7,257 nt of DNA from Thauera sp. (GTDB lineage: Bacteria; Pseudomonadota; Gammaproteobacteria; Burkholderiales; Rhodocyclaceae). The position numbers and the translations under genes are program-made. The stretch covers positions 2,829 to 10,085 of the forward strand of contig DMCZ01000024.1 in the NCBI GenBank assembly GCA_003446655.1, read 5' to 3'. Each line of letters opens with the position of its first letter. Positions within the stretch are counted from its first letter, which is position 1. Of the stretch, positions 1 through 6,304 are shown in pieces. The notes beneath the pieces were generated by a model. It was not told the origin of the DNA. It was given only the letters and a program-made list of their open reading frames with translations, and ran no database searches.

Positions 1-345
1 GGCGGGCGCGACGGCGAGGACCGCCCCAACCCGGTGGTGTCGATCGCGATGATGATCCTCGCGCCGCTTGCCGGCATGATCATCCAGATGGCGATCAGCC
101 GCACCCGCGAGTTCGGCGCCGACCGCGGCGGCGCGGAGATCTCCGGCGACCCCGAGGCCCTCGCCAGCGCGCTCGCCAAGATCGACGCCTACGCCCGCGG
201 CATCCCGATGCACACCGCCGAGCAGCACCCCGAGACCGCGCAGATGATGATCATGAACCCGCTCTCGGGCGGCGGCCTGCGCGGGCTGTTCTCCACCCAC
301 CCCTCCACCCAGGACCGTATCGCCCGCCTGCGCGCGATGCGCTGA
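1..345 (+). CDS. htpX: Protease HtpX, C-terminal fragment (5' end outside window)
   Basis: This is the last 114 codons of an open frame that enters from the left and stops at TGA 343-345. HtpX is an inner-membrane M48 zinc metalloprotease that degrades damaged or misfolded membrane proteins, overlapping in role with FtsH. The fragment has the typical tail of the family. A hydrophobic segment (about residues 14-32 of the fragment) leads into SRTREFGAD. The Glu of that motif (codon 109-111) matches the third zinc ligand in the family. It is followed by the conserved GDPEALASALAKI helix and the terminal FSTHPSTQDRIARL motif, where HP precedes the final helix. The HExxH catalytic motif lies upstream, outside the window. 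The next gene converges on it with only 50 bases between. The family call is firm; nothing can be said about its promoter. Confidence 0.93.
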   Translation, partial: GGRDGEDRPNPVVSIAMMILAPLAGMIIQMAISRTREFGADRGGAEISGDPEALASALAKIDAYARGIPMHTAEQHPETAQMMIMNPLSGGGLRGLFSTHPSTQDRIARLRAMR

Positions 346-353
346 GGCGTCCC

Positions 354-393
354 GCCCGGCCACACTCCGTGTGCGGCAGGGCGGATGCCTGCC
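354..393. terminator. Weak hairpins in the htpX/TIR convergent gap
   Basis: The 50-base gap between the converging stops of htpX and the TIR gene holds two small dyads. The first is CACAC (361-365) with GTGTG (369-373), which GCCC 354-357 and GGGC 379-382 could extend across internal loops. The second is GGCAGG (375-380) with CCTGCC (388-393). They overlap partly and could be alternative folds of a bidirectional terminator. Neither has a T-run on either strand, so this is only a positional guess. Confidence 0.3.
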
Positions 394-395
394 CT

Positions 396-1565
396 TCAGC
401 CCGAACGCAGCGCGGCGCTGACCAGCGCGAGCAGTTCGCCCGGTTGCACCGCTTCACCGAACGCGCCTGCGGCCAGCAGGAGCTCGCGCTGGCGTGCGCG
501 CGCTGCGGCGTCGAACGTGCCGTGATAGAAGACCACCGGCGGCCGCTGCGGGCGCGCGGCGAGCGCGTGCAACAGCTTCAGGCCCGCGCTCGGCATGCCG
601 TCGAGCGGCTCGGGGCGGCCCCAGTCCGACAGGATCAGGTCGAAGCCTTCCGCGTCGCCGTCGAGCCGCGCCAGCGCCTCTTCCGTGCTGCGCACGGTGA
701 CGACCTCGATCTGCAGTTTCGCCAGCGCGGCGATCTCGTGACGGTTGCCCTCGGGCTTGTCATCCACCCACAGCACCCGCTTCTGTTCGGGCATGTCGAT
801 TAGCGCGCTGGCCATGTCCGCGGCTTCGGCGCTGCCGATCCCGGCCACCCCGCGCGCACGCGCCGCGACCGCGAGTTCGTCGGCGAAGCCGGCGCACATG
901 CGGCGCACCAGCGCATCGGTGCGCGCGTCGGGCGCGGCCTCGAGGCGGACGCTGCGCGCGTCGCGGGCCGCGCCGGCTAAGGTGGTGGTGGTGGCGGCGT
1001 CCGCGGCAGGCATGACCGCCTCCGCCGTTGCGCTGCCGAAGCCGCTCGACGCGGGTGCCGAGGGCGCTGCAGGCGCGGCGGGGGCCACGGCGGCAGGCGG
1101 CGGCGCGTTCGCCCAGCGCTGCTGGATGGCCTCCACCGTGCGCCGGATGCCCTTGGCGACGTCGGTCCACGCCTCGTCGCGGTTGGGCCAGGAGGTGACC
1201 GGGCGCAGGTCGGTCGGCAGGCCCTGCAGCTTCGCGAACGGCGCGCCCTCGATGTCCACCGCGCGCAGCAGCACCGGCACCACGCTGGCGTCGCCGCGTT
1301 CGGCGCGCGCGATCGCGGTGGCGAGCTCCTTGCCCCAGATGTAGTCGGATTTCAGGAAGTCCATGCTGACCAGCAGCAGGATCAGGTCGGCGCTGGCGAG
1401 CTGGGCGTCGATCGCCTCGTCCCACTGCTGCCCGGGGACGATGCCGCGATCGTGCCAGGGCCGGATCACGCCCTTGCGCCGCAACAGTGCGAGGTGGCCG
1501 TCGAGTTCGTCGCGCAGGGGCTCGTCCTCGTGCGCGTAGCTGTAGAACAGATCGACCGGTTCCAT
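396..1565 (-). CDS. TIR domain - receiver (REC) domain fusion protein
   Basis: A 389-residue protein with no signal peptide, so probably cytoplasmic. Residues 1-150 form a bacterial TIR domain. It opens with LFYSYAHEDE (strand A), continues with WHDRGIVPGQQWD and a LILLLVS strand, then has FLKSDYIWGKE. Glu80, after the conserved Trp, matches the catalytic Glu of NAD-cleaving TIR domains. An Ala/Pro-rich linker covers about 152-205. Residues 262-389 look like a response-regulator receiver: RVLWVDDKPE supplies the acidic pair Asp268/Asp269, and LILSDWGRP supplies the likely phospho-acceptor Asp314. The strand-5 Lys normally found before Pro is replaced by Gln374 (EAVQP), so phosphorylation signalling may be altered. 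Start ATG 1563-1565 follows a good GAGGGAG (1573-1579 on +) at 7 bases. The gene lies 86 bases after the esterase gene with a long hairpin between. Known bacterial TIR proteins act in antiphage defence or NAD metabolism; neither role is shown here. Confidence 0.85.
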   Translation of the reverse strand: MEPVDLFYSYAHEDEPLRDELDGHLALLRRKGVIRPWHDRGIVPGQQWDEAIDAQLASADLILLLVSMDFLKSDYIWGKELATAIARAERGDASVVPVLLRAVDIEGAPFAKLQGLPTDLRPVTSWPNRDEAWTDVAKGIRRTVEAIQQRWANAPPPAAVAPAAPAAPSAPASSGFGSATAEAVMPAADAATTTTLAGAARDARSVRLEAAPDARTDALVRRMCAGFADELAVAARARGVAGIGSAEAADMASALIDMPEQKRVLWVDDKPEGNRHEIAALAKLQIEVVTVRSTEEALARLDGDAEGFDLILSDWGRPEPLDGMPSAGLKLLHALAARPQRPPVVFYHGTFDAAARARQRELLLAAGAFGEAVQPGELLALVSAALRSG

Positions 1566-1580
1566 GACGACGCTCCCTCG

Positions 1581-1619
1581 GGCTGCGGCCTGATCTTCAA
1601 CATAGATCAGGCCGCAGCC
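1581..1619. repeat. Perfect 15-bp inverted repeat before the TIR gene
   Basis: The left arm GGCTGCGGCCTGATC (1581-1595) and right arm GATCAGGCCGCAGCC (1605-1619) are exact reverse complements around a 9-base loop. On the minus strand the hairpin ends one base before the GAGGGAG ribosome binding site of the TIR gene and starts 32 bases after the stop of the esterase gene. No T-run follows on either strand, so it is not a classical Rho-independent terminator. It could be an attenuator or terminator between the operon and the TIR gene, a 5'-leader structure that controls access to the ribosome binding site, an RNA processing or stability element, or a protein-binding dyad. Confidence 0.8.
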
Positions 1620-1651
1620 GCCCGCGTGGTCGATCGTCGCCGCCGCGAGAC

Positions 1652-2593
1652 TCAGGGTGTTGCAGAGCTGCGCTGCAGCACGGTGAAGGTGGTGCCGCGC
1701 CCCGACTTGCCGCGGTCGTCGCTGACGATCATCACCCGGCCGTCGCCGAGAGATGTCAGACCCTCGAAATTGTCGGCCTCGTCCGCGCGGTCGAGCACGG
1801 CGAGCTCGCGCACGGCGCAGACCTGCTCGCCCGCGCAGGCGGCGAGATCCACCTCGCGCAGCGCCACCACCGTGGTCTTGCCCTTTCCCTTGCCGGATTC
1901 GGCGCGCTCGAGCACCAGCAGGCGGCCGTCGTCCATCACGTCCATGCCCTTCAGTCGGGCGTTGTGCGCCGGATAGCTGGGGAAGGACCAGGTACGATCA
2001 GCCGCGACCACGCGGTGGTGGCCGGCGCGCTCGCCCTCCAGCGGTGCTTCGGCGGCGACCAGCAGGCCGTGGGTCGGGTGCAGGGCGACGGCCTCGAGCA
2101 TCGCGTTGCTGCGCCGGAAGCGTTCCGGGTCGTCCAGCCCGCCCGGCAGCGCCAAGCTGCCGAGCGGCTCGCCGGCGAGGGTGTAGCGGATCACCCGCGG
2201 CTGGCCTTCGGTGGCCACCAGCAGCGCGCTGTTGCCGCGGATGCCGTCGTCGGCGCTGGTGACGGCGAGGCCTTCGGCATCGACGCCGGTGCTGCCCGGC
2301 GGAGAAGCGAGCCGGCTGGCGGCGATCGGCTCGATGTCGAGCTGGCCGTTGGCGCCAAGCGCGACGGTGAAGCGGAACAGCACGCCGCGGTCGGAGATCG
2401 CGTACAGGCGCTGTTCGTCGGCGTCCCAGGCCAGGCCGGAGAGCTCCGAGATGCGCTCGCCGTCGATGCTCGCACCGACCACGCGCAAGGTGGCGGCGAC
2501 GGTGAGGGTTTCGGCGTCAGCGGCGATGACGGGCGTCGCCCCAAGGGTGATCGCCAGCATCAGGGCGTTCAGGGGGTGTCGTGCAAGTTGCAT
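1652..2593 (-). CDS. Exported phytase-like esterase (beta-propeller)
   Basis: A 313-residue protein with an N-terminal signal peptide. A basic start (MQLARH) is followed by a hydrophobic stretch to about residue 23 and a likely signal peptidase I cut after VIA (residue 24), so it is probably periplasmic. The mature part carries the repeated blocks of the 'esterase-like activity of phytase' family: ISELSGLAWDADEQRLYAISDRG, GVDAEGLAV, MLEAVALHP and NFEGLTSLGDGRVMIVSDD. The acidic residues in these blades are those that bind metal or substrate in phytase-like propellers. Relatives are thought to hydrolyse phosphate esters, but the substrate is not established. The ATG at 2591-2593 is chosen because AAGGAG (2604-2609) lies 10 bases upstream and the signal peptide starts there. 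The same frame stays open further upstream, but only as antisense-like read-through inside the VTC gene. It is third in the DUF4956-VTC operon, 41 bases after the VTC stop. Confidence 0.8.
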   Translation of the reverse strand: MQLARHPLNALMLAITLGATPVIAADAETLTVAATLRVVGASIDGERISELSGLAWDADEQRLYAISDRGVLFRFTVALGANGQLDIEPIAASRLASPPGSTGVDAEGLAVTSADDGIRGNSALLVATEGQPRVIRYTLAGEPLGSLALPGGLDDPERFRRSNAMLEAVALHPTHGLLVAAEAPLEGERAGHHRVVAADRTWSFPSYPAHNARLKGMDVMDDGRLLVLERAESGKGKGKTTVVALREVDLAACAGEQVCAVRELAVLDRADEADNFEGLTSLGDGRVMIVSDDRGKSGRGTTFTVLQRSSATP

Positions 2594-2634
2594 GGAGGGT
2601 TTGCTCCTTCGGATCGTGCGTGGTTCGGCCTGGC

Positions 2635-3447
2635 TCAGGCGAGGAGGGCGCTGTGTGTGAGACCGCGCTCGGGCACCACCTCGAGCTTGCGCAGTGCGGG
2701 CAGGAACTTGTTGTGGCGCTCGACCGCTTCCAGCGCTGCCATGCCGACGCAGTACTTCGAGCAGCGCGCGGTCGGGTGCTGGTGCAGCGCGCGCAGGATC
2801 CTGTCGGCGATGCCGTTGCCGTTGGCGGACTTGGTCTCGACGATGTAGACGTCGGGGCGGGTGGTGCGCGAGCGCTCGCCGATCGAGAACCACAGCTTGC
2901 CGTCGATCGTCATGCGCTCGCCGCCCTCCTTGGCGACCAGCGTCACGCGCTGGTAGCGCATCTCGATCACCGCCTGCAGCGTGTGGCGGAAGGGTTCGCC
3001 ATACAGGTTGCGATAGCTGCGATCGACATGCGCGCAGGCTGCGTCGTCGAGCATGCCGTACTTGTCCACGGTGTAGTCGAGCCGCTTCTTGACCGTGATG
3101 CCGCGCTTGTCCTTGAGCTTGACCTCCACGAAGCACAGTTGCGCGTCGGTGTATTTGCGCACCCGCACCTTGCAGCGGCGGCGGCGGCCCTGGTGGTGGT
3201 CGTAGTAGCTGTGCAGCTCGTCGTCGTCGAAGTAGCAGGTCTCGTAGGTGAAGGCGCGCTTGCCGTCGATCTCGAGCACGTCGAAGTGTTGTGCCAGCTC
3301 GGCGAGCGCCTCGCGCAGCACCGCCTCATGCACGACGTACTTGTTGTCCAGGCGCTCGAGCATCGCGGCCTTGGCGTTCAGCGCCTGCAGTGAGATCGGG
3401 TTGAAGCTGCCGAACAGGCGCCCGGCGCGGTCGATGGTGTGGCTCAT
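2635..3447 (-). CDS. VTC domain protein (polyphosphate polymerase domain)
   Basis: A 270-residue soluble protein consisting almost entirely of a VTC domain, the triphosphate-tunnel fold that makes polyphosphate from ATP in the yeast VTC complex. Visible tunnel motifs, in order: ERLDNKYVV (31-39); TCYFDDDELHSYY (70-82); a basic strand CKVRVRKY (92-99); CFVEVKLKDKRG (105-116), in which E108 and K110 match metal and phosphate ligands; TVKKRLDY (118-125); EMRYQRVTL (162-170); RMTIDGKLWF (178-187); and VYIVETKSANGNG (200-212), in which E204 and K206 form the last acidic/basic pair. The basic residues expected to line the tunnel are kept, so the enzyme looks intact. It has no membrane segment, unlike the yeast subunits. 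The ATG at 3445-3447 has GGAG 7 bases upstream; an in-frame ATG 17 codons earlier (3498) lacks this support. Bacterial VTC-domain genes are often next to DUF4956 genes, as here. Polyphosphate synthesis is inferred from family. Confidence 0.85.
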   Translation of the reverse strand: MSHTIDRAGRLFGSFNPISLQALNAKAAMLERLDNKYVVHEAVLREALAELAQHFDVLEIDGKRAFTYETCYFDDDELHSYYDHHQGRRRRCKVRVRKYTDAQLCFVEVKLKDKRGITVKKRLDYTVDKYGMLDDAACAHVDRSYRNLYGEPFRHTLQAVIEMRYQRVTLVAKEGGERMTIDGKLWFSIGERSRTTRPDVYIVETKSANGNGIADRILRALHQHPTARCSKYCVGMAALEAVERHNKFLPALRKLEVVPERGLTHSALLA

Positions 3448-3511
3448 GGATGGTCTCCAGGGACGAGGGTGTCGCAGATCGGGACGGTCGCGGCGCACGC
3501 GCTCCGACGGA

Positions 3512-4096
3512 TCAACGCTTGCGGTAGAAGACGTTGATGCGCGCCATGTCGTTGATGTAGTCGAGCGCGGTGATCTGGTAGGACATCACCTCCACGCCGA
3601 GGCGGGCGGAGAGGTCGGCGCGCATGACCTCGGGCTTGGACAGGGCGTGGGCGTCGATCTTGTCGAGGGTGATCTTCACGCCGTCGGCCGAGCGCAGGAT
3701 GCGCGGGTGGTCGATGATCCAGGCCGCGAGCAGGATCAGCGCGGCCACGGTGGCGACGGACTCAAGCGTCGTGCCCTGCACCGAGCAGATCACCGCGATC
3801 GCCACGCTGCCGAAGAAGTAGGTGATCTCGGTCTTGCTGATCTGCTCCGAGCGCAGCGAGAACAGCGCGAGGATGGCGAACAGACCGAAGCCGGCAGCAA
3901 CGCTGAATTCCACCGCGGACAGGATGGTGAGCACCGCGAACGCGAAGACGTTGAACAGCGCGGCGGCGGTGACCAGCTCCTTGTCGCGGTAGCGGCGGTA
4001 GTACATGCCGAACACGAGCGCGACCATGGCGACGACGTCGATGGCGAAGCGGGCGACGAGCTCGAGGACGGGGGCCTGGGTGAAGTCGATGTTCAT
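3512..4096 (-). CDS. DUF4956 inner-membrane protein
   Basis: A 194-residue membrane protein of the DUF4956 family. About five hydrophobic segments can be seen near residues 12-31, 43-61, 63-80, 91-106 and 112-128. A soluble, probably cytoplasmic tail of about 65 residues follows, containing VKITLDKIDAH and ending in FYRKR. The family signature GFGLFAILALFSLRSEQI occupies 69-86. The function is unknown, but the gene commonly sits beside VTC-domain genes, here 64 bases upstream of one on the same strand. It could supply the membrane part that the soluble VTC domain lacks; this is an inference. The ATG at 4094-4096 is preceded by GGAG and six A residues, a strong ribosome binding site; a longer in-frame start at 4165 would place the start over the promoter -10 and is unlikely. 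It is the first gene of the operon, with an ECF-type promoter about 65 bases upstream. Confidence 0.82.
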   Translation of the reverse strand: MNIDFTQAPVLELVARFAIDVVAMVALVFGMYYRRYRDKELVTAAALFNVFAFAVLTILSAVEFSVAAGFGLFAILALFSLRSEQISKTEITYFFGSVAIAVICSVQGTTLESVATVAALILLAAWIIDHPRILRSADGVKITLDKIDAHALSKPEVMRADLSARLGVEVMSYQITALDYINDMARINVFYRKR

Positions 4097-4160
4097 TTTT
4101 TTCTCCGGCGATGGGGTTGTGCAGGCTTGCGATCGGGCGGCTGTTGCGCGTCCTTGCACC

Positions 4161-4189
4161 GACAACGCGCTCGGGGCGCGTCTATTCCC
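4161..4189 (-). promoter_or_regulatory. ECF-type promoter of the DUF4956-VTC operon
   Basis: On the minus strand, GGGAATAGAC (4189-4180) is followed after 12 bases by CGTTGTC (4167-4161). Element sequence and spacing match the promoters before the sigma gene (6822-6850) and the lipoprotein gene (5366-5394). The leader to the ATG at 4096 would be about 55-60 bases. The call rests on agreement between independent copies, not on a measured start site. Confidence 0.72.
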
Positions 4190-4267
4190 GTGGTCGGGTA
4201 GCTCTTACATGTCTGTTACAAATCGCCGGCGCATGCGCTGGCGGGGACGGCAGGCGCCGGAACGACA

Positions 4268-4297
4268 GCGGGGAGACGCCCTTCGACGTCTCCCCGC
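4268..4297 (-). terminator. Hairpin terminator after the lipoprotein gene
   Basis: A perfect 11-bp stem, GCGGGGAGACG (4268-4278) with CGTCTCCCCGC (4287-4297), closes an 8-base loop 40 bases downstream of the lipoprotein gene stop on the minus strand. The bases after the stem on that strand read TGTCGTTCC, with only a weak U content, so the terminator is atypical. It separates the lipoprotein transcript from the DUF4956 promoter, which fits a terminator. Confidence 0.6.
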
Positions 4298-4336
4298 CTG
4301 GATCCGGATGGAATCGAGCCGGCTGGCCCGGTCGCC

Positions 4337-5317
4337 TCAGTTGCGCGCGCGGCGCAGGATCTCGGCATAGACTTCGGCGCTGTGGCGGCCGGTGACCGGC
4401 AGCTTGTGCGCGGCCTGGAAGCGCATCAGCGCGCGTGCGCTCTGCTCGCCCCACACGCCGTCAGCCGTGCCCGGCGTATGGCCGGCGCGCGCCAGCGCCT
4501 GCTGCACTGCGCGATGGCGTTCGGCCGCGCTCATGCCGCCGTAGGCCTTCACGTTGGCCGCGTAGCTGGCGGGCGCGGCCCAGGCGGTCTCGATGCAGGG
4601 CCGGTAATCGACGTCGAAGGCGTGCGCGACGTGCACCATCACTGCCGCCTCGGCGATGCGGCGCTGGGCGAACTGCGGCCCGTCGCTGCTGCTGTTGCCG
4701 AGCTCGACGCCCAGGCTGTTGCGGCCGTCCTCGATGCGCAGGCCGAGGCTGGCGTTGCTCGAATTGACTGCGACGCTGATTGCGCTCGCGTGCAGCACAC
4801 GGCCGCTGCGCGAGGACAGGAAGTCGCCGGCGATGACGTCGGCGCGGCGCTGGAAGCCGAAGCCCAGATCTAGCAGGCCGCTGCCGGTGCGCCGGCGCCC
4901 GCTGGCGTCCGCACCGCCCTTGCCGACGTTGGTGTCGTCCTGCGTCCACGCGCCCTCGAGCACGATGTGGTTGCCGCCGGGCTTGGCGCGGTCGGCGCTG
5001 GCCGAGCGCACCTTGTCGGTGCCGAGACGGTTGATCGCGGTGTGCAGCCACCACGCGCCGCCGCTGCTCAGGCGGCGTTCCTCGAAGCTGCGCGGCACGG
5101 TGGTGTCGGGGATGTCCTCGACGAAGACGGTCAGGGGCGGCCGGCCGCTGCGATCGATCAGTCCGCCGAGGCAGGACAGCGCGAGCGAATGCTCGGTCAT
5201 CACCGGATTGACCGCGCTGTGGAAGCCGCTGGCCTGTTCGTTGATGAGGGTGGCGCAGCCGCCGAGTCCGGACAGGGCGGCGGCGGTGACGGCGAGGGCC
5301 GGAAGCGGGGTTTTCAT
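4337..5317 (-). CDS. Peptidoglycan-binding lipoprotein, possible CsgG-like body
   Basis: A 326-residue lipoprotein. The signal sequence ends in the lipobox LGGC with Cys21, so it should be lipidated and envelope-anchored. Residues 260-322 form a peptidoglycan_binding_1 domain: AVQQALARAGHTPGTADGVWG then SARALMRFQAAHKLPVTG, with the DG.WG and RFQ signatures intact. The middle (about 45-240) resembles CsgG/HfaB secretion-channel lipoproteins: a TVFVEDI strand early, then GAWTQDDTNVGKGG and LDLGFGFQRRADVIAGDFLSSRSGRVLHA, which has the pattern of the CsgG 'dsN...GG...g...R.D.i...l...tG.vl' core. That similarity is from memory and remote. The ATG at 5315-5317 has AGGAG (5325-5329) 7 bases upstream. 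It has its own ECF-type promoter just after the anti-sigma gene and a hairpin terminator behind it, so it is probably monocistronic and a target of the adjacent sigma factor. Confidence 0.75.
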   Translation of the reverse strand: MKTPLPALAVTAAALSGLGGCATLINEQASGFHSAVNPVMTEHSLALSCLGGLIDRSGRPPLTVFVEDIPDTTVPRSFEERRLSSGGAWWLHTAINRLGTDKVRSASADRAKPGGNHIVLEGAWTQDDTNVGKGGADASGRRRTGSGLLDLGFGFQRRADVIAGDFLSSRSGRVLHASAISVAVNSSNASLGLRIEDGRNSLGVELGNSSSDGPQFAQRRIAEAAVMVHVAHAFDVDYRPCIETAWAAPASYAANVKAYGGMSAAERHRAVQQALARAGHTPGTADGVWGEQSARALMRFQAAHKLPVTGRHSAEVYAEILRRARN

Positions 5318-5365
5318 GTCGGGACTCCTGATGGATTCGAGCCAGGGCGAGGCCCTGCTTGTCCC

Positions 5366-5394
5366 GACAACGTGCCAGCGGCCGGTTTATTCCC
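5366..5394 (-). promoter_or_regulatory. ECF-type promoter of the lipoprotein gene
   Basis: On the minus strand, GGGAATAAAC (5394-5385), 12 bases, then CGTTGTC (5372-5366). The -35 is identical to that of the sigma gene promoter at the same spacing. The leader to the ATG at 5317 is about 40 bases. It sits in the 92-base gap after the anti-sigma stop. Confidence 0.75.
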
Positions 5395-5400
5395 GGCCGC
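5378..5400. repeat. 8-bp inverted repeat around a -35 element
   Basis: GCGGCCGG (5378-5385) and CCGGCCGC (5393-5400) are exact reverse complements around TTTATTC, which is most of the -35 element of the lipoprotein promoter. It lies 10 bases past the anti-sigma stop codon on the minus strand. It may act as a terminator for the sigma/anti-sigma transcript or as an operator; no T-run follows it. Confidence 0.55.
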
Positions 5401-5409
5401 CGCAAAGAA

Positions 5410-6303
5410 TCAGTCTGCTGCCCAGCCGCGCTCGATCAGCGCGCGTTCGCGCTCGGCGTCGAAGGGGCCGTCCTGGATGTGTTCGCCGAGGAAGGCGTCG
5501 ACCGCTTCGTGCAGGCGGTCGCTGGCGGTGGCGTAGCCGCCCCGGGCCGCGGGATCGGCGGGCTCGCTGGCAACGAAGGCGAGCTGCCAGCCGGTGTCCG
5601 CCGCAGCGCCACGGCAGGCGATGCCGATCTCCTGGCCGGTTTGCGGGCTGCTCAGGCTGTACTCGCGGCAGAAGCGGCCATCGTGCCCGGTGAAGCTCGC
5701 CATGATCTCCAGGCGCGCATCGCCCACATCGACGGCAAGGCCGCTCGGCGCCGCCTGCAGGGCCACGGCAACCGCAGGGTTGCGGACCGGATCGCCCTGG
5801 CGCGCGAGCGGCGCGGCGAGCTCGGCTGGCGGCAGCAGGTAATGGCCGATCAGCGCGCCCAGCGCCAGCGTGACGATCGAAGCGAAGGCCGCGGCGCCGC
5901 CGAAGCCCTGGCCGAGCCAGGCGGCCAGGCGCGTGCCCAGGCTGGGGCTTGCAGGGCGGGCGGCGGTCGGGCGCACGGCGTGCGGCGTTGGCGCCGCGGC
6001 GTCCTCCGTCGCCTCGCGCACGGCCGCCGCGGTGACTGCTTGCGCGGGGTCCTGCGTGGCGCGGCCGGCTTCGGTGCCGGGCAGCGGTGCGTTCATGATC
6101 GCCGCGATCAGCTGCGGCGGCACCGCCTCCTCGAGCTTGGCGTCGAAGGCCTGGCGCGCCAGCTCGCCGCTCTCGGCCAGGACCTGCAGGCGGGCGCGCA
6201 GCGCGGGGCTGGTGGCCAGCGCGTTCTCCACTGCTTCGTACGCCGCGTCGTCCTCGAGCTGGGCGTCGAGGTAGGCGATCAGGGTGTCGTCGTCGATCTT
6301 CAT
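5410..6303 (-). CDS. Membrane anti-sigma factor of the ECF pair
   Basis: A 297-residue single-pass protein. The N-terminal region (1-70) has the pattern of short anti-sigma domains: DDDTLIAYLDAQLED, then an EAVENALATSPALRARLQVL helix. No HxxxCxxC zinc motif is present. An Ala/Pro-rich stretch leads to one transmembrane helix at about 135-157 (FGGAAAFASIVTLALGALIG). The outer part (about 158-297) includes GRFCREYSLSSPQTGQEIGIACR (210-231), a CREY...ACR pattern shared with 17-kDa surface-antigen-type domains. Cys212 and Cys230 are its only evident outer cysteines and could form a disulfide. It should hold the sigma factor at the membrane until a periplasmic or envelope signal arrives. The ATG at 6301-6303 begins one base after the sigma stop, with GAGGGAAG (6309-6316) inside the sigma gene, indicating translational coupling. 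The role is inferred from architecture and position, and is quite secure. Confidence 0.83.
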   Translation of the reverse strand: MKIDDDTLIAYLDAQLEDDAAYEAVENALATSPALRARLQVLAESGELARQAFDAKLEEAVPPQLIAAIMNAPLPGTEAGRATQDPAQAVTAAAVREATEDAAAPTPHAVRPTAARPASPSLGTRLAAWLGQGFGGAAAFASIVTLALGALIGHYLLPPAELAAPLARQGDPVRNPAVAVALQAAPSGLAVDVGDARLEIMASFTGHDGRFCREYSLSSPQTGQEIGIACRGAAADTGWQLAFVASEPADPAARGGYATASDRLHEAVDAFLGEHIQDGPFDAERERALIERGWAAD

Positions 6304-6304
6304 G

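Noticed and set aside
369..803. Plus-strand open frame opposite the C-terminal half of the TIR-receiver gene, and similar long frames opposite every minus-strand gene.
   Set aside because: They are shadows created by GC-rich codon use: no recognisable domains, and the opposite strand encodes clear families.
1581..1619. The 15-bp hairpin as a Rho-independent terminator.
   Set aside because: No T-run follows the stem on either strand; kept as an unexplained inverted repeat instead.
2594..3136. In-frame extension of the esterase gene to a start at 3136, giving a 494-residue protein.
   Set aside because: The extension lies wholly over the well-supported VTC gene in another frame, is Arg/His-rich without domain character, and the signal peptide and ribosome binding site sit at 2593.
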